From assembly GCF_030123245.1 (NCBI RefSeq), contig NZ_CP126101.1:3222501-3286500 (forward strand): a stretch of 64,000 nucleotides of DNA. Reading direction: 5' to 3'. Positions within the stretch are counted from its first letter, which is position 1. Every line of letters begins with the position of its first letter. This document shows positions 27,669 to 35,775 of this stretch, piece after piece. The notes below the pieces were generated by a model that was given only the letters and a program-made list of their open reading frames with translations, had not been told where the DNA came from and did no database searches. The translations under genes were made by a program, and so were the position numbers. The DNA is from Lysinibacillus pakistanensis (GTDB taxonomy: Bacteria > Bacillota > Bacilli > Bacillales_A > Planococcaceae).

Positions 27669-27761
27669 TTATTTATTATCTTTCAGACAAATCTTTAGTA
27701 TCTCAAAAATAATCATACAAACACAAGTTACAACACTGATAATTAATGTAGCTAGTTCCAC
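27669..27761 (-). CDS. possible 30-aa membrane peptide (type I toxin-like)
   Basis: GTG start at 27761 with AGGTGA seven bases upstream. The product MELATLIISVVTCVCMIIFE plus a Lys-rich tail is one membrane helix. Length and make-up resemble type I toxin peptides of Bacillus prophages (such as BsrE), but no antisense RNA was identified. It is the only frame downstream of the cobalamin riboswitch on that strand. Confidence 0.4.
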   Translation of the reverse strand: MELATLIISVVTCVCMIIFEILKICLKDNK

Positions 27762-27910
27762 TGTATTATCACCTACCAATTATGAAAGTTTAAGAATAAA
27801 ACCTCCAATAAAATCAGCAAGCTAGACTTCGAGCACAAAGAAAAAACGAAAAAAAATAAACCTCGAAACTAGCTAAACACTAAAAGTCTTTATTAGAGAA
27901 AATTAGTGTT

Positions 27911-28072
27911 TAGGCAGGTCTCCTGGCTTAGCTTCTTCCGCTGATTACCTTCCCGTACTCAAAGTACAGTGGATATTAATCATTGTCAGCTTTACAGTTG
28001 CGGGGACAGCGTCGGAATAGTACCGAACTTCCCTTTTAAACTACATATAGTAGTACCAAAACATCAAATAAG
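27911..28072 (-). promoter_or_regulatory. cobalamin riboswitch
   Basis: Read on the minus strand it shows the conserved blocks of the adenosylcobalamin riboswitch in order: AAAGGGAA, the GCTGTCCCCGCAACTGTAA box, CCACTG, CGGGAAGG, and the closing AAGCCAGGAGACCTGCC. It is followed by an 11-bp stem CTAAACACTAA/TTAGTGTTTAG and T-rich DNA, a possible expression platform. No B12 transport or synthesis gene follows; only a 30-residue peptide frame lies downstream. Confidence 0.88.
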
Positions 28073-28090
28073 TTATTTTATTCTATATAT

Positions 28091-28119
28091 AGAATAACGT
28101 TTTATGAAAAATAAGTCAA
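28091..28119 (-). promoter_or_regulatory. promoter of the riboswitch transcript
   Basis: TTGACT (28114-28119), 17-base spacer, TATTCT (28091-28096), read on the minus strand about 20 bases before the riboswitch. The palindrome ATTCTATATATAGAAT overlaps the -10. Confidence 0.7.
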
Positions 28120-28160
28120 TTATTAATAGGATTTTTATTGATAAATTTAAAGCTTCCTAG

Positions 28161-28197
28161 AAAAAGCACATGCCGACTAATTGGCTGCGCTCTTTTT
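28161..28197 (-). terminator. terminator after the DUF4259 gene
   Basis: Minus-strand hairpin GAGCGCAGCC ... GGCATGTGCT followed by TTTTTC. Confidence 0.7.
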
Positions 28198-28245
28198 ATT
28201 TTGTTCAGGGATAGAGAGAAATGTTATAGGGGTTGGGGGGTTTTG

Positions 28246-28677
28246 CTATCCAAGGCTGTGAAGCCGTGCCCCCAACTTGGCAATTAGCTGCTGCACATGT
28301 GCCCGCCATTCGTCCCAGCTTGACGATTCTCGCCACAGCTCAGCCAGATCTCCCTCACAGTCTCCCTCAATATCAGCCCAAATCACGTTCAAATGCTTCA
28401 GCAAAGACCCAAGCGCGGCTCGATCTGCTGTGAACGCCCGTACTTGTGTCAAGGAGTGCTCGTCCTCATGATCGTAGTCCAGGCTGCCATTCTCCTGGAA
28501 CTCGATATACAGCTCTGCGAGGGCAATTACTGTTTCGTCATAAAGGAAATCGTCTTTTTGAAACTTCGCCATCAATTCGCCCAAATCCAACGTGTCACGA
28601 GGAAGCAAGTCCTCGATCGCTGTCAGTATATCCAACCCTTCATCGCTTTCCAATGCTTTGATTCCCCATGCTCCCAT
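28246..28677 (-). CDS. DUF4259 family protein
   Basis: 143 residues from the ATG at 28677 (MGAWGIKALESDEGLDIL), eight bases after GGGAGG; an upstream extension to 28731 has no ribosome site. MGAWG-x-x-A-x-x-x-D-x-G is the hallmark opening of DUF4259 proteins. Function unknown. The gene is clearly richer in G+C than its surroundings, which suggests separate acquisition as cargo. Confidence 0.75.
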   Translation of the reverse strand: MGAWGIKALESDEGLDILTAIEDLLPRDTLDLGELMAKFQKDDFLYDETVIALAELYIEFQENGSLDYDHEDEHSLTQVRAFTADRAALGSLLKHLNVIWADIEGDCEGDLAELWRESSSWDEWRAHVQQLIAKLGARLHSLG

Positions 28678-28741
28678 TCGGCTTCCTCCCTGTTTGCGTC
28701 TTTCTTTTTTCATTGTAAGGTGAGTATCCAATGCTTGTCAA

Positions 28742-29233
28742 ACAGACTGATATCTAACCCAATGGGTATAAGGCTTTTAATAGTTTTACGCTTGACAACC
28801 GTACCCACTTGCTAGCAGAATGGCTGCTTGCTCCAGGAAATCGGCGCAGAAGTCGTTACCTACTATCGCAAGAAACGTTAGAAACGAATCAAGCGACAAT
28901 AAGTAACGACCGCATTTGCTAGCGTCAGGTGACGTCCGAGGTTATCTCGTATGCTCCTGTTAAATCGGGATATCTCTATCCGCATATTCCCGACGTTTTA
29001 CTGTCCATGTCGATCACAGAATATGCTTACCGGCACCGTAATGCCCCAGTAAACCTAACCACGCCTTTAATGGCCGCGCTCGCCAATTCGTCGCAACCGT
29101 AACAGGAAACGGCTTGTGTTGCGATATATTCCGTAGTTTGCGTTGTGACGGACAGCACTGACCAGGTTAGATTATCGACGAATTAGTGGGCTACCTCGTC
29201 GCTACTGCTAAAAAAGGGTGCATTTAACAGGAG
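28742..29233. other. non-coding or decayed stretch
   Basis: About 490 bases with no frame I can support. The base composition (CG-rich words like GCGTC and CGACG) resembles the rest of the element. Open stretches in the plus strand (about 28930-29100) are interrupted by stops, so a decayed gene is possible. Confidence 0.4.
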
Positions 29234-29262
29234 TTGCATCATCGAATTTTTTTCGATATAAT
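29234..29262 (+). promoter_or_regulatory. strong promoter of a small RNA
   Basis: TTGCAT (29234-29239), 17-base spacer, perfect TATAAT (29257-29262). Confidence 0.7.
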
Positions 29263-29268
29263 GAACCC

Positions 29269-29354
29269 TAAGTAAACGCAATTGCTGGCAGGCAATTTTT
29301 AGCGTAGATATTAAGTTGTAAAGTCGTTAGTGCGCGAACACTAGCGGCTTTTTT
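29269..29354 (+). ncRNA. candidate small RNA of about 86 nt
   Basis: A consensus-like promoter and a strong terminator enclose about 86 bases with no open frame. Hairpin 1 is AATTGC-TGGCAG-GCAATT (29280-29297). The terminator is GTCGTTAGTG-CGCGAA-CACTAGCGGC plus six T (29323-29354). It is convergent with the integrase gene, ending five bases from the integrase stop codon. Target unknown. Confidence 0.6.
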
Positions 29355-29358
29355 CTGT

Positions 29359-30330
29359 CTAAATATCTAAATTTTCAAGTGGACTATGCTGTCGATACTT
29401 CTTCATCACTTCCTTATCAGCGAAATCCAAATAAATTTGAGCAGTAATATCAACGTTGGCATGTCCCAGCAAACGAGATAACGTTGCTAAATCACCGCCA
29501 TTAACTAAGTAACGTTTCGCAAAATTATTACGAAGCAGATGAGGCGTTACTTGTAAACCAACGTCTTTACTCCGCAGTCTAAATGAACGTTCTACTCCCT
29601 CAATTCGTAATTTGGATCCTCTATTCGTTGGAAAAACATAAGCACTATCTGAATAACGATCCTTGTACGATAACCATGATCTAAGGTGTTTGCGCGTCTT
29701 TTCCGAGTAATAAACGAATCGTTGCTTGCTGTTCTTAGTCTTACGTAGTAACAACGCATTCCCTCGCAAATCTATATCAGATACAACAACTTCCAACAAT
29801 TCTCCTATCCTTGCTCCAGTATCAAAGATTAATCGAGCTATTACCCAATCACGGTATTGATCGAATTTCGTAACATCGAAAGAACGGAAAAACTGTTTTA
29901 ATTCATTATCTTCTAGCATTACCTTGATTTTTCGCTCCGGTTTGACATTCTTTAAATCCTTCAAAGGATTGCTGCGGATAAGTTGTTCCGAATATAAGTG
30001 CGAATAAAATGCTTTTATGTTACGTACATAATTCGCAATTGTCGTTTTGCTTACTGGCTTGCCAAAATCGCCTCGTCGTTCTGGGTAGTTTACAGGCGTT
30101 TCTGCAGCACTTATTTCGAACTTTCCTCTTTCTTCGATAGAACGAATATAAGCGCGTATATGCTCTACCTTTACGCTTTTAACGTCATCTATTTCAAAGT
30201 TATCCAAAAGATACCTTGCGAATAGTTTAAGCGTTTGCTCATACGATTTTAGCGTTTTAGGCGAAAGGCCTTTTGCGGAACAATCCAACATATAACGGTC
30301 AATTTCGATTAAAAACGGACTTATAGACAT
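29359..30330 (-). CDS. int: tyrosine integrase of the spo0A-integrated element
   Basis: 323 residues. An N-terminal SAM-like core-binding domain (about 5-115) and a catalytic domain with the full active site: TGARIGE (Arg), KTKNSKQR (Lys), HLLRNNFA (H-x-x-R), LGHAN, and the nucleophile Tyr in AQIYLDF. It sits 140 bases from the right repeat and reads away from spo0A in the same direction. Its ATG directly follows the T run of the spo0A terminator copy, and its ribosome site GAGGGGG lies in that hairpin, so read-through from spo0A could drive it. It very probably catalyses integration and excision at the spo0A 3' end. Confidence 0.9.
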   Translation of the reverse strand: MSISPFLIEIDRYMLDCSAKGLSPKTLKSYEQTLKLFARYLLDNFEIDDVKSVKVEHIRAYIRSIEERGKFEISAAETPVNYPERRGDFGKPVSKTTIANYVRNIKAFYSHLYSEQLIRSNPLKDLKNVKPERKIKVMLEDNELKQFFRSFDVTKFDQYRDWVIARLIFDTGARIGELLEVVVSDIDLRGNALLLRKTKNSKQRFVYYSEKTRKHLRSWLSYKDRYSDSAYVFPTNRGSKLRIEGVERSFRLRSKDVGLQVTPHLLRNNFAKRYLVNGGDLATLSRLLGHANVDITAQIYLDFADKEVMKKYRQHSPLENLDI

Positions 30331-30379
30331 AAAAAATACGCCCCCTCAAACAGTCGGCATAAACTGTCTAAAAAGGCGT
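30331..30379 (-). terminator. element-borne copy of the spo0A terminator
   Basis: Minus-strand ACGCC ... ACAGT ... ACTGT ... GGCGT followed by ATTTTTT. It has the same layout and several identical flanking bases as 14293-14336, the original spo0A terminator. The T run abuts the integrase ATG, and the 3' arm contains the integrase ribosome site. Confidence 0.7.
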
Positions 30380-30386
30380 TATAATT

Positions 30387-30430
30387 TTCGCTATATAAGC
30401 GTTATCTAATTTTGATTTACCGGTCATTCT
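30387..30430. promoter_or_regulatory. right-end candidate recombinase arm site
   Basis: 22 bases (30387-30408) inverted with respect to 14565-14586 (20 of 22), containing the palindrome CGCTATATAAGCG. They are followed by TTTACCGGTCATTCT (30416-30430), identical to 14589-14603. Confidence 0.55.
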
Positions 30431-30467
30431 CCGCTAAGCCAATCGCTACAAACCTTGATATATCAGG

Positions 30468-30624
30468 TTTAGCTCGCCATCATATCAATGCGAATCTTAT
30501 CCGCAATCATGGCGATAAATTCACTATTTGTCGGCTTCGATTTTAAGTGATGAACGGTATAGCCAAACATTGACGAAATCGATTCATAATTTCCTCGATT
30601 CCACGCTACCTCAATGGCATGGCG
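30468..30624. repeat. 157-bp direct repeat, right copy (inside intact spo0A)
   Basis: Identical to 14405-14561. It includes the spo0A stop codon and last 51 codons, so spo0A remains whole after integration. Confidence 0.95.
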
Positions 30625-31260
30625 AATAGCACGTTCTACACGTGAAGGAGTTGTATTGAATTTTTTAGCGATTTCTGGATATAGGATTTTCGTCACAGAG
30701 CCTAATAACTCGATATCCTCAAACACCATTTGAATAGCTTCTCGTAAATAGGAGTACCCTTTAATATGTGCAGGGACACCAATTTCTTTAATGATGGCTG
30801 TAATCGTGCTATCTAATTGATGTTGATTTAATTTTTGTGGCGCTGTAGGTTGTAAAACACTTGTCTTTTTAGGAAGTGTTGCTTTTTGTCCAGCGCAATG
30901 AAGAATCTTTTGCACCAATTGATCAAATTCAAATGGCTTTAGCATGAAATACGAAGCACCTAAATCAACCGCTTGTTTCATGACATCCTCTTGGCCAAAT
31001 GCAGTCAGCATGATTACTTGAATCGATGACATTTGTTCATTTTGATACATGGATTCTAAAACTGCTAAACCATCAAGATGAGGCATAATTATATCTAGGA
31101 GTAAAATATCTGGTGTAAATTCCTCAAGCATTTGTAAGCAAACTTTTCCATTTGAAGCAGTTGCAATAATTTCTATTTCGGGATGCCCTTGAAAATACTG
31201 CTCCATTGTTTTTAATAACTCACGATTATCGTCTGCAATCGCTACCTTTACCTTTGTCAT
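30469..31260 (-). CDS. spo0A: Spo0A, sporulation master response regulator
   Basis: 263 residues. The receiver domain has the acidic pair Asp10-Asp11, phospho-acceptor Asp56 (LLLDIIMP) and Lys108 (MLKPF). A linker and the C-terminal sigma-A-like DNA-binding domain follow (about 145-263), with [18 protein letters not shown] around the recognition helix. It activates sporulation genes and represses abrB-type genes. The last 51 codons are supplied or duplicated by the integrated element without changing the sequence. Ribosome site AAGGAGG precedes the ATG. Confidence 0.98.
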   Translation of the reverse strand: MTKVKVAIADDNRELLKTMEQYFQGHPEIEIIATASNGKVCLQMLEEFTPDILLLDIIMPHLDGLAVLESMYQNEQMSSIQVIMLTAFGQEDVMKQAVDLGASYFMLKPFEFDQLVQKILHCAGQKATLPKKTSVLQPTAPQKLNQHQLDSTITAIIKEIGVPAHIKGYSYLREAIQMVFEDIELLGSVTKILYPEIAKKFNTTPSRVERAIRHAIEVAWNRGNYESISSMFGYTVHHLKSKPTNSEFIAMIADKIRIDMMAS

Positions 31261-31609
31261 TTCAATTCCTCCTTCTGGACTGTGCTTTGAATCACTTCAA
31301 AGCGTAACTACCCCTTATGCCATTTTTGGCACACTGTGGAATTTTCGACATTTTTGTTTTAAAAACCTTTTCTATTTCCAAAAATGAGTATGTAGTCCGA
31401 TACTTTCTTTTTTAATCGACAAGTTATGATAAATACCTGCAAAATGTCGAACGCTTATCTTCTTTATTTTAGTGAAAAAATCGAGATAAAACTACAGTTT
31501 TTTTTTAGTATCGCTAATCCCTTCATGAAAAAACGAAATCCTTGATGATTCCCATATAAAAACACAAATTTTCATGAAAAAATGGAGCTACCCAAAGGCA
31601 GCCCCACTA
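31261..31609 (-). promoter_or_regulatory. spo0A upstream control region
   Basis: 349 bases with several Spo0A-box-like sites: TGTCGAA on the minus strand at 31343-31350, TTGTCGA at 31416-31422, and TGTCGAA on the plus strand at 31445-31451. A perfect eight-base inverted repeat GCTTTGAA-TCAC-TTCAAAGC (31284-31303) lies in the leader just before the ribosome site. AAAGGTTTT near 31366-31374 is a weak sigma-H-like -35. Autoregulation is known for spo0A in Bacillus; these sites are read by eye. Confidence 0.55.
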
Positions 31610-32557
31610 TTAGGATGACTTTCTTAACATTTCCGCTACAGTAATAGCAGCTCCCTTTTTTGGCTCCTCCACAAACATATGTGTAACAGCACCTACAAAA
31701 CGACCGTTTTGGATGATTGGGCTACCACTCATTCCCTGTAAAATACCACCTGTTTTTTCAATGAGCTTTTCATCGGAAATGATAAATTCAAGACGTTCAT
31801 TTTCAATTTTTATTATTTCGATTGAAAAAGTTTCCACCTTACTGCCCTCTATCGCCGTGTAGATTTCAGCCTTTCCCGTTTTTATATCCTTTTCATGCAT
31901 AATTTCAATTGCTTTTGGCAAACTTTGTGGATAGCCGTCTTCCCAACGACCAAAAATTCCATAAACGGTATTTTTATCGATGCTCCCTAATCGTTCCTGA
32001 TGTTTTTCAATGGAGGAAATTTTATAGCCGGGTTGACCAGGTATACTTTTACGAATTTGTTGAATCGAAGCTAAGAAGATGGAGCCAGCTCGAAAAACAG
32101 GGGCTTCTTGTAAAGTTGAATCGACAATTTGATGGCCTAATGCACCGTAATTTTTTGTCTCTGGATCAATGTACGTCAATGTTCCTACTCCATCTGTTTC
32201 ATCTTTTAAAAAGGAAATAACATGTGTTGCTTCTTGCTCCTGTAACTCAAGGGTTACTTCTTTTCCTTCACTTTTCATCGTCCATTTCTGCTGCCCTTGC
32301 GTTGCAACAGCCTGTTTGGCATCTGCCAGCGTTTTTACAGGTATTTCATTTATTTTTTCAATCACAGCGCCTCCTTTCATCCACTGATTGGAAGCTAATA
32401 GCACATCATGTGCTACAAATACATGAGATAGCTGAAGTTGAATTCCAATTGCTTCGCCCATCGGAATTAGCTTTTTTGCGGCAAATGCCTGAACTGGCAT
32501 GAAAAATAAAACGATGAGCATAGGCAAAATGACAAATTGACGCCAACGACGATACAT
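31610..32557 (-). CDS. spoIVB: SpoIVB serine peptidase
   Basis: 315 residues from the ATG at 32557 with GGAGG six bases upstream (an ATG six codons earlier overlaps that site). N-terminal membrane anchor (FVILPMLIVLFFMPVQAFA), a PDZ domain (about 30-105), then the peptidase with His in GALGHQI and the nucleophile Ser in QGMSGSPI. Known role: secreted by the forespore to trigger pro-sigma-K processing. It is about 110 residues shorter than the B. subtilis protein. It lies directly upstream of spo0A as in Bacillus. Confidence 0.93.
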   Translation of the reverse strand: MYRRWRQFVILPMLIVLFFMPVQAFAAKKLIPMGEAIGIQLQLSHVFVAHDVLLASNQWMKGGAVIEKINEIPVKTLADAKQAVATQGQQKWTMKSEGKEVTLELQEQEATHVISFLKDETDGVGTLTYIDPETKNYGALGHQIVDSTLQEAPVFRAGSIFLASIQQIRKSIPGQPGYKISSIEKHQERLGSIDKNTVYGIFGRWEDGYPQSLPKAIEIMHEKDIKTGKAEIYTAIEGSKVETFSIEIIKIENERLEFIISDEKLIEKTGGILQGMSGSPIIQNGRFVGAVTHMFVEEPKKGAAITVAEMLRKSS

Positions 32558-32638
32558 ACGACACCTCCTTTTCATATTTGTCTTTTTACTATGTGTTGTT
32601 GTGGCATTCTTATAAGCGGTAAATATTTGTGCAAATTG

Positions 32639-32670
32639 AAAAAACCCAGAAACATTAAAAATGTCTCTGG
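32639..32670 (-). terminator. recN terminator
   Basis: Minus-strand stem CCAGAGACATT / AATGTTTCTGG followed by GTTTTTTC. Confidence 0.8.
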
Positions 32671-32678
32671 ATGAAAGG

Positions 32679-34370
32679 TTATTTCATTTGTTTTTTTCGG
32701 GCATTTGCCATTTTTAATAGCTCTGTTGCATGCTGTAAAGTTAAGTCAGTAATTTCTGCACCAGACATCATCCGACTTACTTCTTCAATGCGAGCTTTTG
32801 TATCAATTTCAAGCAATGAAGTAAATGTTCGATCATGGTTCACTTCTTTTTTGATAAAATAATGATGATCAGCCATCGCAGCGACTTGTGGTAAATGTGA
32901 AATACATAAAACCTGAGAGTTGATAGAGATTGCAGCAATTTTTTCAGCAATTGCCTGTGCAACTCGACCACTTACACCGGTATCTACCTCGTCAAAAATA
33001 ATTGAGGTGATGCCGTTTGAAGATGAGAAAATGGTCTTTAACGCAAGCATCATACGTGACAATTCACCACCAGATGCAATTTTAGGTAATGATTTTGGCG
33101 GCTCGCCCACATTCGTGGAAATATAAAAAATAACCTGGTCTTTCCCGTTGGCATCAAAAAATGATAATTCATCAAAATTAACAATAAATTTTGCTTTTTC
33201 CATATGTAATTCACGTAGTTCAGCCATAATAGCCTCACTTAAATGATGTGCAGCATTTTTTCGAATAGCAGTTAATTGTACAGCCAGCTCTTGTAGTGCT
33301 GATTCCATTTCTAGTACTTTTCGCTCTTTAACCTGTAAAATTTCATCGCGATTTAAGAGTTCATTCAGCTCAGTTTTAATTTTATCGTAATACGCTAAAA
33401 TCTCTTCAATTGTTGAGCCATATTTACGCTTTAAATTTTGGAATAGTGCTAAACGCTGCTCGACTTCATTTAATCGGGCTGGGTCAAACTCTAATTCATC
33501 TAATACATTTTTAACCTGGTGTGCAGCATCCTGTAATGCATAGAATGCTGTGGTTACAGCTTCCGAGGCTTCTTTAAACTGATCGTCAACTTTTGCAGCA
33601 TCCTCTAATGCCCCCATTGCATTGCCTATCCAGTCAAGACCTTTCGATTCCCCTTGAATTGCTTCATAGGCTTCATTAGAACGCTCAAAAATCTTATTGA
33701 AATTCATCAAACGGCGACGTTCGTCAAGAAGCTCATCTTCCTCACCTAACCTTAATTTGGCATCCTCTAGCTCTCTCATTTGGAACTGATATAAATCAAT
33801 ACGTTGCGCCATTAACTGCTCATCAATTGAAATGGAAGCCAATTCTCTTTTTAGCGATCGATATTCTTCATACTGAGAACTGTATACTTCCTGTATCGGA
33901 GCAAGTTGTTCCTCTGCAAAGTGGTCCAGCAAATAAATGTGCTGTTTTTCGTCCATCAGTTCCTGATTTTCATGTTGACCATGAATATCGATTAAGCTAG
34001 CGCCAATATCACGGAGTACAGATAATGGCACCAGTTTTCCGTTTACTCGACAAATACTTTTGCCAGTATCATGTAAATCACGGCGTAAAATAATGGTATC
34101 TTCTTCAATCTCAATGCCTGCTTCTTCAAGCTTTTTATGCACAGGATGCAAAGAACTGGAGATTTGAAATAAACCTCCTAATTCAGCCTTTCTTGCTCCA
34201 TGACGAATGAATTCGGAGTTTCCTCTACCGCCTGCAAGTAAATGGACGGCATCAATGATAATTGATTTTCCAGCACCTGTTTCTCCTGTTAATACAGTTA
34301 AACCATTTGAAAAGCTAACTGTCAAATCCTCTATAATGGCAAAGTTTCGAATACTAAGCTCTTTTAACAC
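32679..34370 (-). CDS. recN: DNA repair ATPase RecN
   Basis: 563 residues of the SMC-like RecN family. Walker A GETGAGKS at 29-36, a long coiled coil (about 150-370), then the ABC signature SGGELSRMMLALK and Walker B IIFDEVDTGVSG. It acts early in double-strand break repair. The start is GTG at 34370, seven bases after AGAGGTGA. It is followed by a terminator and preceded by ahrC. Confidence 0.97.
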   Translation of the reverse strand: MLKELSIRNFAIIEDLTVSFSNGLTVLTGETGAGKSIIIDAVHLLAGGRGNSEFIRHGARKAELGGLFQISSSLHPVHKKLEEAGIEIEEDTIILRRDLHDTGKSICRVNGKLVPLSVLRDIGASLIDIHGQHENQELMDEKQHIYLLDHFAEEQLAPIQEVYSSQYEEYRSLKRELASISIDEQLMAQRIDLYQFQMRELEDAKLRLGEEDELLDERRRLMNFNKIFERSNEAYEAIQGESKGLDWIGNAMGALEDAAKVDDQFKEASEAVTTAFYALQDAAHQVKNVLDELEFDPARLNEVEQRLALFQNLKRKYGSTIEEILAYYDKIKTELNELLNRDEILQVKERKVLEMESALQELAVQLTAIRKNAAHHLSEAIMAELRELHMEKAKFIVNFDELSFFDANGKDQVIFYISTNVGEPPKSLPKIASGGELSRMMLALKTIFSSSNGITSIIFDEVDTGVSGRVAQAIAEKIAAISINSQVLCISHLPQVAAMADHHYFIKKEVNHDRTFTSLLEIDTKARIEEVSRMMSGAEITDLTLQHATELLKMANARKKQMK

Positions 34371-34406
34371 AAAAATGTCACCTCTGTATCAAATTCCAAT
34401 ACTAAA

Positions 34407-34856
34407 TTATAGCATTTCTAATAAGCGATTTTTTGTATTTTCACGCTCATTTTCATCACGGCAAATAATTAAGATTGTATCATCACCAGAAATCGTACCT
34501 AAAATCTCAGGCCAATCTAAATGGTCAAGCAGTGAAGCAATAGCATTTGCATTACCAGGAAGAGCCTTCATGACTAAAAAATGCGATGCACCATCAATGC
34601 TAACAAACGCATCTGCCAATGCACGATGTAATTTTTGCATAGGATTGAAACGTTGATCAGCGGGCAAGCTATATTTATAGCGTCCATCCTGCAATGGAAC
34701 TTTAACAAGATGAAGTTCCTTTATATCACGTGATACCGTTGCTTGGGTCACATTATAGCCAGCATCTTTTAAAAAATCGACTAAATCATCTTGTGTTTCT
34801 ATTTCATGATTGGCAATAATATCCCGAATTCGTATATGTCTTTGTCCTTTATTCAT
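34407..34856 (-). CDS. ahrC: arginine repressor AhrC/ArgR
   Basis: 149 residues from the ATG at 34856 ([14 protein letters not shown]), matching known AhrC starts, with GAGGTGA upstream; a GTG three codons earlier overlaps that site. The N-terminal winged helix ([17 protein letters not shown]) binds ARG boxes, and the C-terminal [10 protein letters not shown] segment forms the arginine-binding hexamer core. An AT-rich stretch with TGAATATACAT just upstream resembles half an ARG box. Confidence 0.96.
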   Translation of the reverse strand: MNKGQRHIRIRDIIANHEIETQDDLVDFLKDAGYNVTQATVSRDIKELHLVKVPLQDGRYKYSLPADQRFNPMQKLHRALADAFVSIDGASHFLVMKALPGNANAIASLLDHLDWPEILGTISGDDTILIICRDENERENTKNRLLEML

Positions 34857-34925
34857 TGTGGTCACCTCTTATAAATAATTATATATATGTATATTCACAC
34901 TACCATTTTCAGCATAAAAGTACAA

Positions 34926-34958
34926 GAAAAAACACGGCTCAGGTAGCGAGCACGTGTT
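34926..34958 (-). terminator. tlyA terminator
   Basis: Minus-strand stem AACACGTGCTC / GAGCCGTGTT (one mismatch) followed by TTTTTC, beginning at the tlyA stop codon. Confidence 0.8.
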
Positions 34959-35775
34959 ATTTAAGGGAGTTATGCGCTTCTTCAACGAGTGTATCAAAAG
35001 CTGTATAAGCAGGAATTTGTTCATCTCCTACAGGATTCACTAAATGGAATAAAAATTCAATATTTCCCTCGCCCCCTGTAATAGGAGAAAACGAAGCATC
35101 CTTGACAATAAAGCCGACCTCTGTCGCCATTGCTGCCGTCTTTTCTAATACCTCTAAATGAACTTTTTTATCTCTAACGATGCCTTTTTTACCAACCTTG
35201 TCTTTCCCAGCTTCAAACTGAGGCTTCACCAATGCCATCACATCGCCTCCAGGCATCAACAGGGTTTTTAAGACAGGTAGAATAAGTGCTAATGAAATAA
35301 AGCTAACATCAATGGTTGCAAAATCTGGCAAGCCCTCTGTTAAATTTGCTGCAGTCGTATAACGGAAATTTGTTTTTTCCATCACTGTGACACGTTCATC
35401 AGAGCGAATCTTCCAGGCTAGTTGGTTGGAACCCACATCTAATGCATAGCAATGTCTTGCACCATGCTGTAATGCACAATCTGTAAAGCCTCCTGTAGAG
35501 GAGCCAATATCAAGCATTAGCTTCCCCTCTACAGACATATCAAATATTTGTAGTGCCTTTTCAAGCTTCAAGCCACCACGACTAACATATTTTAAATCAG
35601 AGCCTTTTACTTGTAATGGGGCATCAATGGCTATTTTTTCTCCCGCCTTATCAATACGAATTTCATTTGAAAAAACGAGACCTGCCATAATGGAACGCTT
35701 TGCTTTTTCACGGGTTTCACTTAGCCCACGTTCTACAAGTAAAATATCTACACGTTCTTTCGGTTGTTTTGTCAT
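34957..35775 (-). CDS. tlyA: TlyA-family rRNA methyltransferase / hemolysin-like
   Basis: 272 residues. N-terminal S4 RNA-binding domain (about 7-67, RVDILLVERGLSETREKAKR), then an FtsJ-like methyltransferase with SAM motif LDIGSSTGGFTDC. Family members 2'-O-methylate ribosomal RNA. The ATG overlaps the dxs stop codon by one base, as in the conserved dxs-tlyA-ahrC-recN order of Bacilli. Confidence 0.92.
   Translation of the reverse strand: MTKQPKERVDILLVERGLSETREKAKRSIMAGLVFSNEIRIDKAGEKIAIDAPLQVKGSDLKYVSRGGLKLEKALQIFDMSVEGKLMLDIGSSTGGFTDCALQHGARHCYALDVGSNQLAWKIRSDERVTVMEKTNFRYTTAANLTEGLPDFATIDVSFISLALILPVLKTLLMPGGDVMALVKPQFEAGKDKVGKKGIVRDKKVHLEVLEKTAAMATEVGFIVKDASFSPITGGEGNIEFLFHLVNPVGDEQIPAYTAFDTLVEEAHNSLK

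Noticed and set aside
27559..27825. 88-codon plus-strand frame overlapping the end of the HTH-like gene
   Set aside because: Starts inside that gene, crosses its terminator and lacks a ribosome site; the hydrophobic stretch is due to AT-rich DNA.
28393..28815. 140-codon plus-strand frame opposite DUF4259
   Set aside because: Antisense shadow of a G+C-rich gene; no start signal.
28820..29200. Possible decayed gene upstream of the small RNA
   Set aside because: One plus frame is open for about 60 codons between stops but resembles nothing I know, so only a gap is recorded.
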